Below, piece by piece: positions 6,934 through 14,449 of a stretch of DNA of 20,606 nt. Origin of the DNA: Pseudomonadota bacterium (GTDB taxonomy: Bacteria > Pseudomonadota > Gammaproteobacteria > Xanthomonadales > Xanthomonadaceae); NCBI GenBank assembly GCA_023423605.1, contig JAFAFF010000008.1:1-20606 (forward strand). The letters run 5' to 3'. How positions within the stretch are numbered: the stretch's first letter is position 1; every line of letters starts with the position of its first letter. Made by a program: the position numbers and the translations under genes. The notes under the pieces are model-generated. The model was not told the origin of the DNA and made no database searches. It was given only the letters and a program-made list of their open reading frames with translations.

Positions 6934-7962
6934 ATGCCGCTGCCCGAACCCACCGCCACCCTGATGTTCCGCGAGGCCGCCGAAGCGGCCGAGGTCATCG
7001 CACGCCAGTTCGACCGCAACCATGCAGCGATGGAGCACTTGGCCGCCAGCCTGCGCGCCACGCCACCGCCGTTCGTGGTGACCTGTGCGCGTGGCAGTTC
7101 GGATCACGCGGCAACCTACGGCAAATACCTGCTGGAAACCCAGCTGGGCCTGGTGGTGGCGTCGGCGTCGCCATCGGTGGGATCGGTGTATTCGGTGCCG
7201 CTGCAGCTGCGTGGCGCACTGTTCATCGTGATTTCGCAGTCCGGCAAGAGCCCGGACCTGCTGCGCAATGCCGAGGCGGCCAAGGCCGCAGGCGCGCGCG
7301 TGGTGGCACTGGTGAACGTGGAAGACTCGCCGCTGGCGCAGCTGGCCGACACGGTGATTCCGCTGCATGCTGGTGCCGAGCGCAGCGTCGCCGCCACCAA
7401 GAGCTATCTCGCCTCGCTGGCGGCGCTGCTGCAGCTGGCTGCGTACTGGAAACAGGACGATGCGCTGCGTGCCGCACTGCAACGCCTGCCCGACGCCCTG
7501 CGCCAGGCATGGCAGTGCGAATGGACGGCGGTGACCGATGGGCTGGTGGATGCCGGCAACCTGTTCGTGCTCGGCCGCGGGCCCGGTCTGGGCGCTGCGC
7601 AGGAAGCAGCGTTGAAGTTCAAGGAAACCTGCGGGCTGCACGCCGAGGCCTATAGCTCGGCGGAAGTGAAGCATGGCCCGATGGCGCTGGTGGGACCGGG
7701 CTTCCCGGTGCTGGCGTTCGCACAGCCGGACGAAACCGGTGCAGGCACGCGGGCGGTCGCCGACGAGTTCGCTGCACGCGGGGCGCAGGTCTGGCTGGCC
7801 GGTGCCGGTGGTGGGCTGCCGGTGGCGGATGCGCCGCATCCGCTGTGCGCGCCGCTGCTGACCGTGCAGAGCTTCTACCGCGCGATCAACGCGCTGGCCC
7901 TGCGTCGCGGCCACAATCCCGACCTGCCGCCACACCTGAACAAGGTGACGGAAACCGTTTGA
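6934..7962 (+). CDS. nagB: SIS-type glucosamine-6-phosphate deaminase (NagB-II)
   Basis: The 342-residue cytoplasmic enzyme converts glucosamine-6-phosphate to fructose-6-phosphate plus ammonia. It is the analogue of classical NagB but is built from two sugar-isomerase (SIS) domains like the C-terminal half of GlmS. The first SIS domain shows CARGSSDHA (51-59), SQSGKSPD (101-108) and AERSVAATKSY (148-158). The second shows GRGPGLGAAQEAALK (214-228) and AYSSAEVKHGP (239-249). The C-terminus LNKVTETV matches the SIS deaminase/GlmS ending. There is no N-terminal glutaminase domain, which rules out GlmS. The start lies 8 nt after the nagR stop without a strong ribosome binding site, so translation is probably coupled; an ATG ten codons later is an alternative. 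nagA follows after 13 nt. Confidence 0.9.
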   Translation: MPLPEPTATLMFREAAEAAEVIARQFDRNHAAMEHLAASLRATPPPFVVTCARGSSDHAATYGKYLLETQLGLVVASASPSVGSVYSVPLQLRGALFIVISQSGKSPDLLRNAEAAKAAGARVVALVNVEDSPLAQLADTVIPLHAGAERSVAATKSYLASLAALLQLAAYWKQDDALRAALQRLPDALRQAWQCEWTAVTDGLVDAGNLFVLGRGPGLGAAQEAALKFKETCGLHAEAYSSAEVKHGPMALVGPGFPVLAFAQPDETGAGTRAVADEFAARGAQVWLAGAGGGLPVADAPHPLCAPLLTVQSFYRAINALALRRGHNPDLPPHLNKVTETV

Positions 7963-7975
7963 TGGAGATGCTGTC

Positions 7976-9124
7976 ATGAAGCAGGTACTGCGCAACGCCC
8001 GCATCCTCGCCGGTGATGAGTTCCGCGATGATCTGGCCTTGGTGATCGAGGACGGCCGCATCAGCGCCGTGCTGCCCGATGCCGCGCCGGCACTGGGGCA
8101 TGCCGGTGAACAGCGGGATCTTGGCGGTGGTTGGCTGCTGCCGGGCTTCATTGATGTGCAGGTCAACGGCGGCGGCGGCGCGCTGTTCAACAACACGCCG
8201 GACGTGGAGACGCTGCGCGTCATTGCGTCCGCGCATCGCCGTTTCGGTACCACCGCGCTGCTGCCGACGCTGATCAGCGACGATGTGCAGGTGATGCGCC
8301 GCGCCATCGCGGCGACACGGGAGGCGATCGCCATGAAGGTGCCGGGCATCATCGGCATCCATCTGGAAGGGCCGTACATCGCCCCGTCGCGCAAGGGCAC
8401 CCACGATGCCAGCAAGTTCCGCGTGCCGGATGCGGAGGAGATCGCACTGGCGGCGTCGCTGGACAATGGCGCCACGTTGCTGACGCTGGCGCCGGAACGG
8501 GTGCCACTGGATACCATCCGCGCGCTGGTCGAACGCGGGGTGATCGTCGCCGCCGGGCATACCGCTGCCACGTATGAGCAGGCGCGTGCGGGGCTGGACG
8601 CCGGCATCCGTGGCTTCACGCACCTGTACAACGCGATGTCGCCGCTGCAGGGGCGCGAGCCCGGCGCGGTGGGCGCGGCGCTGGAAGACCGCGAGAGCTG
8701 GGTAGGGGTGATCGTCGATGGCGTGCACGTGCATCCTGGCAGCCTGCGCGTGGCGTTGGCCGCCAAGCCCGTAGGCCGCGTGCTGCTGGTGACCGACGCC
8801 ATGCCGCCGGTGGGTGCGGACGATCCCAGCTACGAACTGTACGGGGAGACGATCACGGCGGTGGACGGTGTGGTGCGCAACGCTGCCGGTTCGCTGGCCG
8901 GTTCGGCGCTGGACATGACCACCGCGGTGCGCAATACCGTGCGGCTGCTCGGCCAGCCCTTGTCCGAAGCCGCACGCATGGCATCGACCTACCCGGCGCG
9001 CTTCCTCAACGTGGACGATCGCCTGGGCCATATCGCCGAGGGCTTCCAGGCCGATCTGGTGCTGCTGGACGAGACGTTGCAGGTGCGTGGCACCTGGATT
9101 GCCGGCCAGTACGAGACAGCATGA
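7976..9124 (+). CDS. nagA: N-acetylglucosamine-6-phosphate deacetylase
   Basis: NagA removes acetate from GlcNAc-6-phosphate, the first committed catabolic step, in the cytoplasm. The 382-residue protein matches the usual family length. GGAG lies 8 nt before the ATG. It has the amidohydrolase fold signature PGFIDVQVNGGGG (56-68), with the Gln-Asn variant of the first metal motif as in E. coli NagA, which fits a mononuclear metal site. HLEGPYIAP contains metal ligand Glu131, AGHTAAT contains His195, FTHLYNAM contains His216, DGVHVHPG contains His251, and LVTDAM contains the predicted catalytic acid/base Asp274. These correspond almost residue for residue to E. coli Glu131, His195, His216, His251 and Asp273. 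The stop codon overlaps the nagX start in ATGA, so the two are translationally coupled. Confidence 0.95.
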   Translation: MKQVLRNARILAGDEFRDDLALVIEDGRISAVLPDAAPALGHAGEQRDLGGGWLLPGFIDVQVNGGGGALFNNTPDVETLRVIASAHRRFGTTALLPTLISDDVQVMRRAIAATREAIAMKVPGIIGIHLEGPYIAPSRKGTHDASKFRVPDAEEIALAASLDNGATLLTLAPERVPLDTIRALVERGVIVAAGHTAATYEQARAGLDAGIRGFTHLYNAMSPLQGREPGAVGAALEDRESWVGVIVDGVHVHPGSLRVALAAKPVGRVLLVTDAMPPVGADDPSYELYGETITAVDGVVRNAAGSLAGSALDMTTAVRNTVRLLGQPLSEAARMASTYPARFLNVDDRLGHIAEGFQADLVLLDETLQVRGTWIAGQYETA

Positions 9125-10185
9125 GCCCGACGGGCAGCGGTCGTCTTGCTTCGATCGACGCGTTGCGCGGGATAACCGTTGCGGCCATGCTGCTGGTCAA
9201 CAATCCCGGCGATTGGGGACACGTATTTCCGCCGTTGCTGCACGCGGCGTGGCATGGCTGCACCGCCACCGACCTGGTGTTTCCGTTCTTCCTGTTCCTG
9301 GTGGGCGTGTCGATGGCCTTCAGCATCGCGCCGCGGGCGGCCGACAGCGCGGCGCGTCCGGTGCTGGTGCGTGGGGTGGCAAAGCGCGCGCTGCGGATAC
9401 TGGCTGCAGGCCTGCTGCTGCACCTGCTGGCCTGGTGGTTGCTGGACCTGGCGCATTTCCGTCTGTGGGGCGTGCTGCAGCGGATAGCCTTGTGCGCGGC
9501 AGCGGTGGGAGTGCTGGCCATATACACGCAGGCGCGTGGGCAGTGGCTGGTGCTGGCGGTGCTGCTGGCAGGCTACGCCACCCTGTTGCTGGCGGCCGAC
9601 ACACTGCAGCCGTGGAGCAATCCGGTCAGCCGCCTGGACACCACCTTGTTCGCCCCCTGGATCTACCAGTACCAGCCGGCGACCGGGCTCGGTCATGATC
9701 CGGAAGGGCTTGCCAGCACGGCAGGTGCTTTGGCGACGACCGTGCTGGGGCTGCTGGCCGGTGGCCTGCTGCGGCAGCGGCGGTTGCGGGCGCTGGCGGC
9801 GCTGGGCGCCGGCATGCTGCTGCTCGGTGTGGCATCGGCCCCCTGGTTGCCGCTCAACAAGAACCTGTGGACGCCCAGCTATGCCTGCTGGAGCGGCGGG
9901 CTGGCAACGCTGGCGCTGCTGGCTGCCCACCTGCTGGTGGACCGTGCCGGGTTGCCGGCGTTGGGACGGCGCTTCGGGGTGAATGCCATCACCGCATACC
10001 TGGGTTCCTCGCTGATGGCATTGCTGCTGATCGCTTCGGACTGCTGGGCGGGCTTCTTCCAGGCGGCGCAGCACGTGCTGCACGAGCCGATGCTGGCATC
10101 GCTGGCCTGTGCGTGCGTGTTCGTGCTGTTCTGGTGGCTGCTGATGTGGTGGCTGGATGCGCGCGGCATTCATTTCCGCATATAG
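9121..10185 (+). CDS. nagX: NagX, heparan-glucosaminide acetyltransferase-like membrane protein
   Basis: The 354-residue polytopic inner-membrane protein has about ten hydrophobic segments. Its start overlaps the nagA stop by 4 nt. The N-terminal signature (IDALRG at 12-17, then HAAWHG at 41-46 and DLVFPFFLFLVG at 51-62) matches the family that includes eukaryotic lysosomal HGSNAT, in which a conserved His in the HAxWNG region accepts the acetyl group; His41 is the likely counterpart. The C-terminal part carries NAITAYLGSSL, also typical. NagX genes recur in GlcNAc operons of gammaproteobacteria, but the reaction is not established. Plausible roles are transmembrane acetyl transfer to or from amino sugars, or help with uptake of GlcNAc-containing compounds. 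The gene closes the operon. Confidence 0.85.
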   Translation: MSPTGSGRLASIDALRGITVAAMLLVNNPGDWGHVFPPLLHAAWHGCTATDLVFPFFLFLVGVSMAFSIAPRAADSAARPVLVRGVAKRALRILAAGLLLHLLAWWLLDLAHFRLWGVLQRIALCAAAVGVLAIYTQARGQWLVLAVLLAGYATLLLAADTLQPWSNPVSRLDTTLFAPWIYQYQPATGLGHDPEGLASTAGALATTVLGLLAGGLLRQRRLRALAALGAGMLLLGVASAPWLPLNKNLWTPSYACWSGGLATLALLAAHLLVDRAGLPALGRRFGVNAITAYLGSSLMALLLIASDCWAGFFQAAQHVLHEPMLASLACACVFVLFWWLLMWWLDARGIHFRI

Positions 10186-10196
10186 ATCGGCATGGG

Positions 10197-10234
10197 CCAC
10201 CGGCCGGGGGCGGACTGGTTTCACCGGGCGGTGG
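10197..10234 (+). terminator. Possible terminator hairpin after nagX
   Basis: CCACCG (10197-10202) pairs with CGGTGG (10229-10234). An inner CGG/CCG pairing follows across a 2x2 internal loop. It begins 12 nt after the nagX stop. There is no T-tract after it, so any termination would be Rho-assisted or partial. It could also be a chance GC-rich fold. Confidence 0.3.
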
Positions 10235-10327
10235 AGGATTGATGCGGGGGTCCACAAGCTGATGACGTTGCGGGCTGGTAAAGTCACGGCAACGATCACG
10301 CGTGTGCGCACGCAAGCAGGAGCTGCC

Positions 10328-10762
10328 GTGGAAGCCGATACCTCTTTTGAACCGCTGAACGACCTGGAAGTGCGTCTTGTACAGGCCCAGGACGGCACGC
10401 TGGACGCGCCGGGCTTTCTGGACAGCTTCCTGGCCGACCAGGTGTTCGTGCTGCTCGACAAGCCGGTGGGCGCGGATTCGGACTGGGATGAAACCATCAA
10501 TCCGCTGGTGCTGACCAGCGAAGCCAACGAACCGATGTTCGCGGTATTTTCGGCGGTGGAGCGTGCTGCGCCGTGGAGCGAGCAGCTGCCGCAGTTCGAG
10601 AATGCGCTGCAGGTCGATGTGCGCTGGCTGCTGGGAGCGATGTCCGATGGCGTGGGCATCGTGCTCAACCCCGGCTTCGATATCGGCATGGAGATGATTC
10701 CCGATGCGGTGGTGCAGTTGAAGCAGCGTGCGGATGCGTTCACCCGCGGCGAGGTCCGTTGA
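10328..10762 (+). CDS. SseB N-terminal-domain protein of unknown function
   Basis: A small cytoplasmic protein of 144 residues with no signal peptide or membrane segment. The GTG at 10328 is preferred because AGGAG (10318-10322) lies 5 nt upstream. An ATG at 10262 would add 22 residues without a clear ribosome binding site. The layout (NDLEVRLVQAQDG, then FLDSFLADQVFVLLDKP, then NPLVLTSEANEPMFAVFSAVE, then a C-terminal GVGIVLNPGFDIGMEMIPDA) matches the SseB N-terminal domain: a helix, a strand ending in a Leu/Val-rich segment, a 'value-plus-pressure' strand pair, and the NPG motif. The role of such domains is poorly known. Enterobacterial SseB is linked to serine-sensitivity and type III secretion, but most copies are uncharacterised. 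It is not obviously part of the nag operon, being 142 nt beyond nagX. An inverted SMAG pair begins 8 nt after its stop. Confidence 0.6.
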   Translation: MEADTSFEPLNDLEVRLVQAQDGTLDAPGFLDSFLADQVFVLLDKPVGADSDWDETINPLVLTSEANEPMFAVFSAVERAAPWSEQLPQFENALQVDVRWLLGAMSDGVGIVLNPGFDIGMEMIPDAVVQLKQRADAFTRGEVR

Positions 10763-10769
10763 TCCGCAT

Positions 10770-10835
10770 GTAGAGCCGGGCTCTGCCCGGCTGGGGAGGA
10801 CCGCGGCGTTCCCGCCGGGCAGAGCCCCGCGCTAC
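10770..10835. repeat. Inverted pair of SMAG (REP-type GTAG) elements
   Basis: The left copy (10770-10791) begins GTAG and then folds as GCCGGGC-TCT-GCCCGGC. The right copy (10814-10835) is in opposite orientation and has one stem mismatch. The two copies can also pair with each other into one long hairpin. GTAG-headed palindromes of this form are the abundant SMAG family of Stenotrophomonas, mobilised by RAYT transposases elsewhere in the genome. It separates convergent genes (the SseB-like gene on plus, cca on minus) and probably ends or stabilises both transcripts. The right copy supplies the cca stop codon. Confidence 0.85.
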
Positions 10836-12058
10836 GTGGCGCGGGCGGCGGCGATGGCGACGATGCGTGCTTTCGCCAGGGCCTGGCCGATGGCCGGTCC
10901 TTGCAGATGGGTGGTATCCAGGTCGCGGGCCTGCACCGACAGCGCGGCCTGGTGCAGGCGCCTGAGCGTCATGCCCTGCGGGTAGCCGCTGTCTTCGAAA
11001 CCAAGCCGCCCTCGCTTGTCCGCTTCGCAGCACAGTGCGATCCGTGCGATCCGCTCCGGGCGCCGCAGCGCGTCACAGCGTCCCAGCAGCTCCAGTACGG
11101 TGGCATCGCGCAGTTCATCGATGCGGTGCACGTTGAGGTGTTCGCGGCAGACCGCCTCGGCCAGCTGCTGGTGTTCGGCCGGTACCTTCAGGCGCGCACA
11201 GAGCGCCTTGAGCGGAGCGATGCCACGCTGCTCATGCATGATGTGGCGCGGCCATTCCGCCTGCGGCGTGAGGCCCTTGCCGAGGTCATGGGTGAGTGCG
11301 GCGAATCCGACCAGGTCATCGCCCGGGGCCAGCCGCGCGGCCATGTCGCTGACCATTTCCTGGTGCACGCCGGTGTCGATTTCCGGATGGAACTCCGCGC
11401 GCTGTGGCACGCCATACAGCGCTTCAAGTTCGGGCAGGATCGGGCCGAGGGCATGCGCGTCGTGCAGCGTGCGCAGGAACGCCGATGGACGCTCGCACGC
11501 CAGCGCACGACGCAGCTCCTGCCATACCCGTTCTGGAACCAGCGCATCCAGTTCACCGCTGGTGGCAACCTGCCGCATCAGGGTCATGGTTTCTTCGGCC
11601 ACGGTAAATCCCAGCGGCGCGAAGCGGGCCATGAAGCGGGCGGCGCGCAGCACGCGCAGCGGATCTTCCACGAACGCCGGGCCGACATGGCGCAGCACAC
11701 GTTGCTGGATATCGCGGGCGCCGCCATAAGGATCGACAAGCTGTCCGCTGGCTTCGTCGCAGGCGATGGCGTTGATGGTGAAATCGCGGCGCTGCAGGTC
11801 TTCTTCCAGCGTCACGCCAGGATCGGCATCGACCACGAAACCCCGGTAGCCGCGGCCGGATTTGCGTTCGGTGCGTGCCAGCGCATATTCCTCGCCGCTG
11901 TCCGGATGCAGGAATACCGGGAAATCGCGGCCGACAGCGCGATAGCCCTGTGCGTGCATCTGTTCCGGCGTGGCGCCGACCACCACCCAGTCGCGGTCGC
12001 CGGGAGGGCGCTGCAGCAGGCGGTCACGCACGGCTCCGCCGACGAGATAGATCTTCAT
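10832..12058 (-). CDS. cca: CCA-adding tRNA nucleotidyltransferase with HD domain
   Basis: The 408-residue enzyme adds or repairs the 3' CCA of tRNAs and has a C-terminal HD phosphohydrolase domain. The start [15 protein letters not shown] aligns exactly with E. coli Cca, so the ATG at 12058 is chosen over the longer reading to 12136, which would run through repeat DNA. No clear Shine-Dalgarno precedes it. Gly7-Gly8 and the catalytic Asp21 and Asp23 (DRDWVVVG) form the nucleotidyltransferase site. [10 protein letters not shown] and [11 protein letters not shown] form the neck and template motifs. [12 protein letters not shown] and [11 protein letters not shown] form the HD site. The length is close to E. 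coli (412 residues). The C-terminus is a few residues shorter and ends at a TAG that belongs to a SMAG element. It lies downstream of slt on the same strand, across a repeat array. Confidence 0.95.
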   Translation of the reverse strand: MKIYLVGGAVRDRLLQRPPGDRDWVVVGATPEQMHAQGYRAVGRDFPVFLHPDSGEEYALARTERKSGRGYRGFVVDADPGVTLEEDLQRRDFTINAIACDEASGQLVDPYGGARDIQQRVLRHVGPAFVEDPLRVLRAARFMARFAPLGFTVAEETMTLMRQVATSGELDALVPERVWQELRRALACERPSAFLRTLHDAHALGPILPELEALYGVPQRAEFHPEIDTGVHQEMVSDMAARLAPGDDLVGFAALTHDLGKGLTPQAEWPRHIMHEQRGIAPLKALCARLKVPAEHQQLAEAVCREHLNVHRIDELRDATVLELLGRCDALRRPERIARIALCCEADKRGRLGFEDSGYPQGMTLRRLHQAALSVQARDLDTTHLQGPAIGQALAKARIVAIAAARAT

Positions 12059-12084
12059 GGAGGCATGATACGGCGCGCCGGCCT

Positions 12085-12275
12085 GTGACGACCAACGGTC
12101 GTCACCCACCGCGTGCATGGGCCATGTAACGACCAACGGTCGTCACCCCACCACGCGCGTGAGCCATGTAACGACCAACGGTCGTCACCCACCGCGCGCA
12201 TGGGCCTGTAATGACCAACGGTCGTCACCCACCGGGGGATGAGCCATGTGATGGGTGACGACCGTTGGTCGTTAC
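12085..12275. repeat. Array of five related hairpin repeats between slt and cca
   Basis: Five 21-bp units lie at 12085-12105, 12126-12146, 12168-12188, 12208-12228 and 12255-12275. Each folds as a stem of up to 9 bp around a 3-nt loop (ACGACC-AAC-GGTCGT core). The first four are direct, spaced 40-42 bp apart, and their linkers are also similar (CCACCGCGCGCATGGGCC type), so the real unit is about 41 bp. The fifth is inverted. Stem differences between copies mostly give G-U wobble pairs in RNA of one sense. The array fills almost the whole 233-nt gap between slt and cca. It is probably a degenerate REP/SMAG-like cluster, as the unit read on the plus strand from copy 5 begins GGGTGACGACC. It lacks the canonical GTAG head. 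Confidence 0.85.
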
Positions 12276-12291
12276 AGGCAAGGCCCAACGC

Positions 12292-14256
12292 CTAACGCGC
12301 AGCCTCGGCGCATGTGAACTTCTTGCGGGTGTCCACCAACCGGCCCATCAGGCGATCGCTCAGCGGCAACGCATCGCCATTGAGGCGCCAGTCGTAGATC
12401 ACGCTGAATGCCAGAACCCGGGCGACATACTCGCGCGTTTCCTTGTAACTGATGGTTTCGATCCAAAGGTCCGGGTCGAAGCCGGGGCGCTGCGTCTGCC
12501 AGCGTGCGGTAGGCGTCGGCCCGGCGTTGTACGCGGCGATGGTGACGTAGGGCAGGCCGTCGTACTTGTTCATCAGCTGCCGCAGGTACGCGGTGCCGAT
12601 GGCGATGTTGGTGTCCGGGTCGTACAGGCTGCCGGCGCCAGAGTAAGTACTCAGCCCGATGTTCTTCGCCACCGATGCGCCGGTGGCGGGCAGCACCTGC
12701 ATCAGGCCCATCGCGTTGGCCGGCGAACGCGCGTTGGGGCTGAAGATGCTTTCAGCACGGATCTCCGCCGCTACCCAGGCTGGGTCAAGCGCATTGCGCG
12801 CGGCTTCGCGGCGGATGGTTGCGTCATGGTGCAGGGGGAAACGCAGGTGATACAGGCGTTGTTCGTCCGGCTGTTTGCCGAGCGAGAACACCGCCCGATC
12901 GAACCAGCCGTTTTCCTGGGCGATTTCCACCGCCAGGCGGCGCTGGGTATCGTCGAAGTTGGCGAGCGCGCTGTTCCACTCGGCGGTGGCCCAGCTGGCA
13001 CGGTCCACCCGGTACAGCTCCATGGCCCGTACCAGGGCCGGATCGCGGGCCACGGCGGCGCGTACGGTGGCGCTGTCGCCCGGCTTCCACGGACACAGCA
13101 GATAGGGCTGCTGCAGCTTGTCCGCGGCCAGGAAACCGTGGAAGGTCGGCGAACCGGCGGCGCGCGCGAACACCGCCTTGGCCTGCGCGGCCTGCCCGGT
13201 CTTCTCCAGCATGCGCCCTTCGAAATACGTCCAGCGCGAGTCCGCGCGCTGCTTCGCTTCCATCCTGCGGATAGCGGCGAGCGCAGCGGCCCAGTCGCCG
13301 CGCGACATCGCTTCGCGCACCCGCCATTCGTGCAGACGCTCGTCGTAGGCAGAATCCGGCACGGCATTGAGCCGGCGCGCGGAATCGGGCAGGTACGACG
13401 CCACCGTCCACAGGGCGATCTGGTAGCGCACCTGGGCCTGCTGGTCGGCACTCAGGCCAAGCGCCTGCGCATACTGCGGCAGCTGCCGTTCGGTGGCATC
13501 CGGATCGGCCTTGGCGAGCTTCTGCAGGCCGTCGCTGGCGATGCGGCGGCTGCGGTCATTGCGCGGCCAGTCCAGTGCCCTGGCATTCGGCTTGTCGACG
13601 AAGGCGGCGTAATCGTTGGCCAGTGCCAGGTCGGCCGCGGGCAGCCCGCGCGCTGCGCTGCGCATCACCGCCGGCTGCTGGGCGTCGGCCGCGGCGTCGA
13701 TGCGTTCCCAGCGCAACGCATCGGTGAGCCCGCCCTGCGCCTGCAGGACCGCGAACACCGCATCACAGCCATCGGGCAGTGAGCTGCCGCTCTTCCGCCA
13801 CAGATCCTGCGCTTCGCTGGTCCACTGCGCGTCTGCCTTGCCGGTGGCCTGGCGTGCGGTGAGCTGCGCGCAGCGCAGGCCGACGTTGTCGGTCGGCGTC
13901 CAGTTGGCCAGCAGGGTGGTCCAGTCCTGGCGCCGTGCCACTGCCGGCAGCCACACGCTGCGGAACGTGCTGGCCACGGCCTGGCCGTTGTAGCGCCTGA
14001 GGAAGTCCTGCGCCTGTTCGTTGCTGATGGTTTCCACGTTGCGGCGCAGGTTGGCGTATTCCAGCCATGCATAGGCCGGATTGCGGCTCAGCGAGGCGGC
14101 CTGCGCGGCGTTGAACTGGCCGCGTTCGGCATCGGCGATGGCGGTCTTCAGCTGCGCGCGCTGGGCATCGCTGGACTGTGCATGGATCGCGGGTGCCACG
14201 CTGTACAGCGCAGTAAGGGCGATCAGGGGCAGAGCGGAGCGGAGGGATCGAGTCAT
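12292..14256 (-). CDS. slt: Soluble lytic murein transglycosylase
   Basis: The 654-residue periplasmic enzyme cleaves the MurNAc-GlcNAc bond of peptidoglycan to form 1,6-anhydro-MurNAc ends. Residues 1-26 are a signal peptide ending in AIHA. No lipobox Cys is present, so it is soluble rather than lipid-anchored. A long Ala-rich helical superhelix (about 30-470) precedes the C-terminal SLT domain. The catalytic Glu is Glu502 in AAEIRAESIFSPNA, followed by NAMGLMQVLPATG (514-526) and AAYNAGP (574-580), the family 1 (Slt70) signature. E. coli Slt has 645 residues and the same organisation. The ATG at 14256 has only a weak ribosome binding site. The gene is divergent from the receptor at 14450, and the 193-nt gap between them must hold both promoters. 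I could not assign either promoter with confidence. Confidence 0.93.
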   Translation of the reverse strand: MTRSLRSALPLIALTALYSVAPAIHAQSSDAQRAQLKTAIADAERGQFNAAQAASLSRNPAYAWLEYANLRRNVETISNEQAQDFLRRYNGQAVASTFRSVWLPAVARRQDWTTLLANWTPTDNVGLRCAQLTARQATGKADAQWTSEAQDLWRKSGSSLPDGCDAVFAVLQAQGGLTDALRWERIDAAADAQQPAVMRSAARGLPAADLALANDYAAFVDKPNARALDWPRNDRSRRIASDGLQKLAKADPDATERQLPQYAQALGLSADQQAQVRYQIALWTVASYLPDSARRLNAVPDSAYDERLHEWRVREAMSRGDWAAALAAIRRMEAKQRADSRWTYFEGRMLEKTGQAAQAKAVFARAAGSPTFHGFLAADKLQQPYLLCPWKPGDSATVRAAVARDPALVRAMELYRVDRASWATAEWNSALANFDDTQRRLAVEIAQENGWFDRAVFSLGKQPDEQRLYHLRFPLHHDATIRREAARNALDPAWVAAEIRAESIFSPNARSPANAMGLMQVLPATGASVAKNIGLSTYSGAGSLYDPDTNIAIGTAYLRQLMNKYDGLPYVTIAAYNAGPTPTARWQTQRPGFDPDLWIETISYKETREYVARVLAFSVIYDWRLNGDALPLSDRLMGRLVDTRKKFTCAEAAR

Positions 14257-14449
14257 GTGCAGAGCATAGCGGGCGGCGGCTGAATTGGCTTTTTCACAGC
14301 GATCATGGCGCGATATGCGCAGTCGACTTTGTGCAAGGAAAGTGAAAGCGAGGCACAGATCACGACGGCAGTTTTACAGCTTGTTTACAACTAAGACATC
14401 GGCCCGCGGGGTCGGTGGATTGGTCCGCTAATCTGGAGAGAGAAAGCGA

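Noticed and set aside
12085..12275. CRISPR-like appearance of regularly spaced repeats
   Set aside because: The linkers of about 20 nt are themselves similar to one another, one unit is inverted, the repeats are only 21 bp, and no cas gene is nearby. It is a hairpin repeat cluster, not a CRISPR array.
12265..13782. Plus-strand frame of 505 codons opposite slt
   Set aside because: It is antisense to the lytic transglycosylase, whose catalytic motifs are clear. It begins inside the repeat array and shows no family features.
14257..14449. Promoters for slt and the divergent receptor
   Set aside because: Several partial hexamers are present (TTTACA at 14373 and 14384, TAATCT at 14429, and TTGCAC on the minus strand), but none pairs with a partner at acceptable spacing, so no promoter is claimed.
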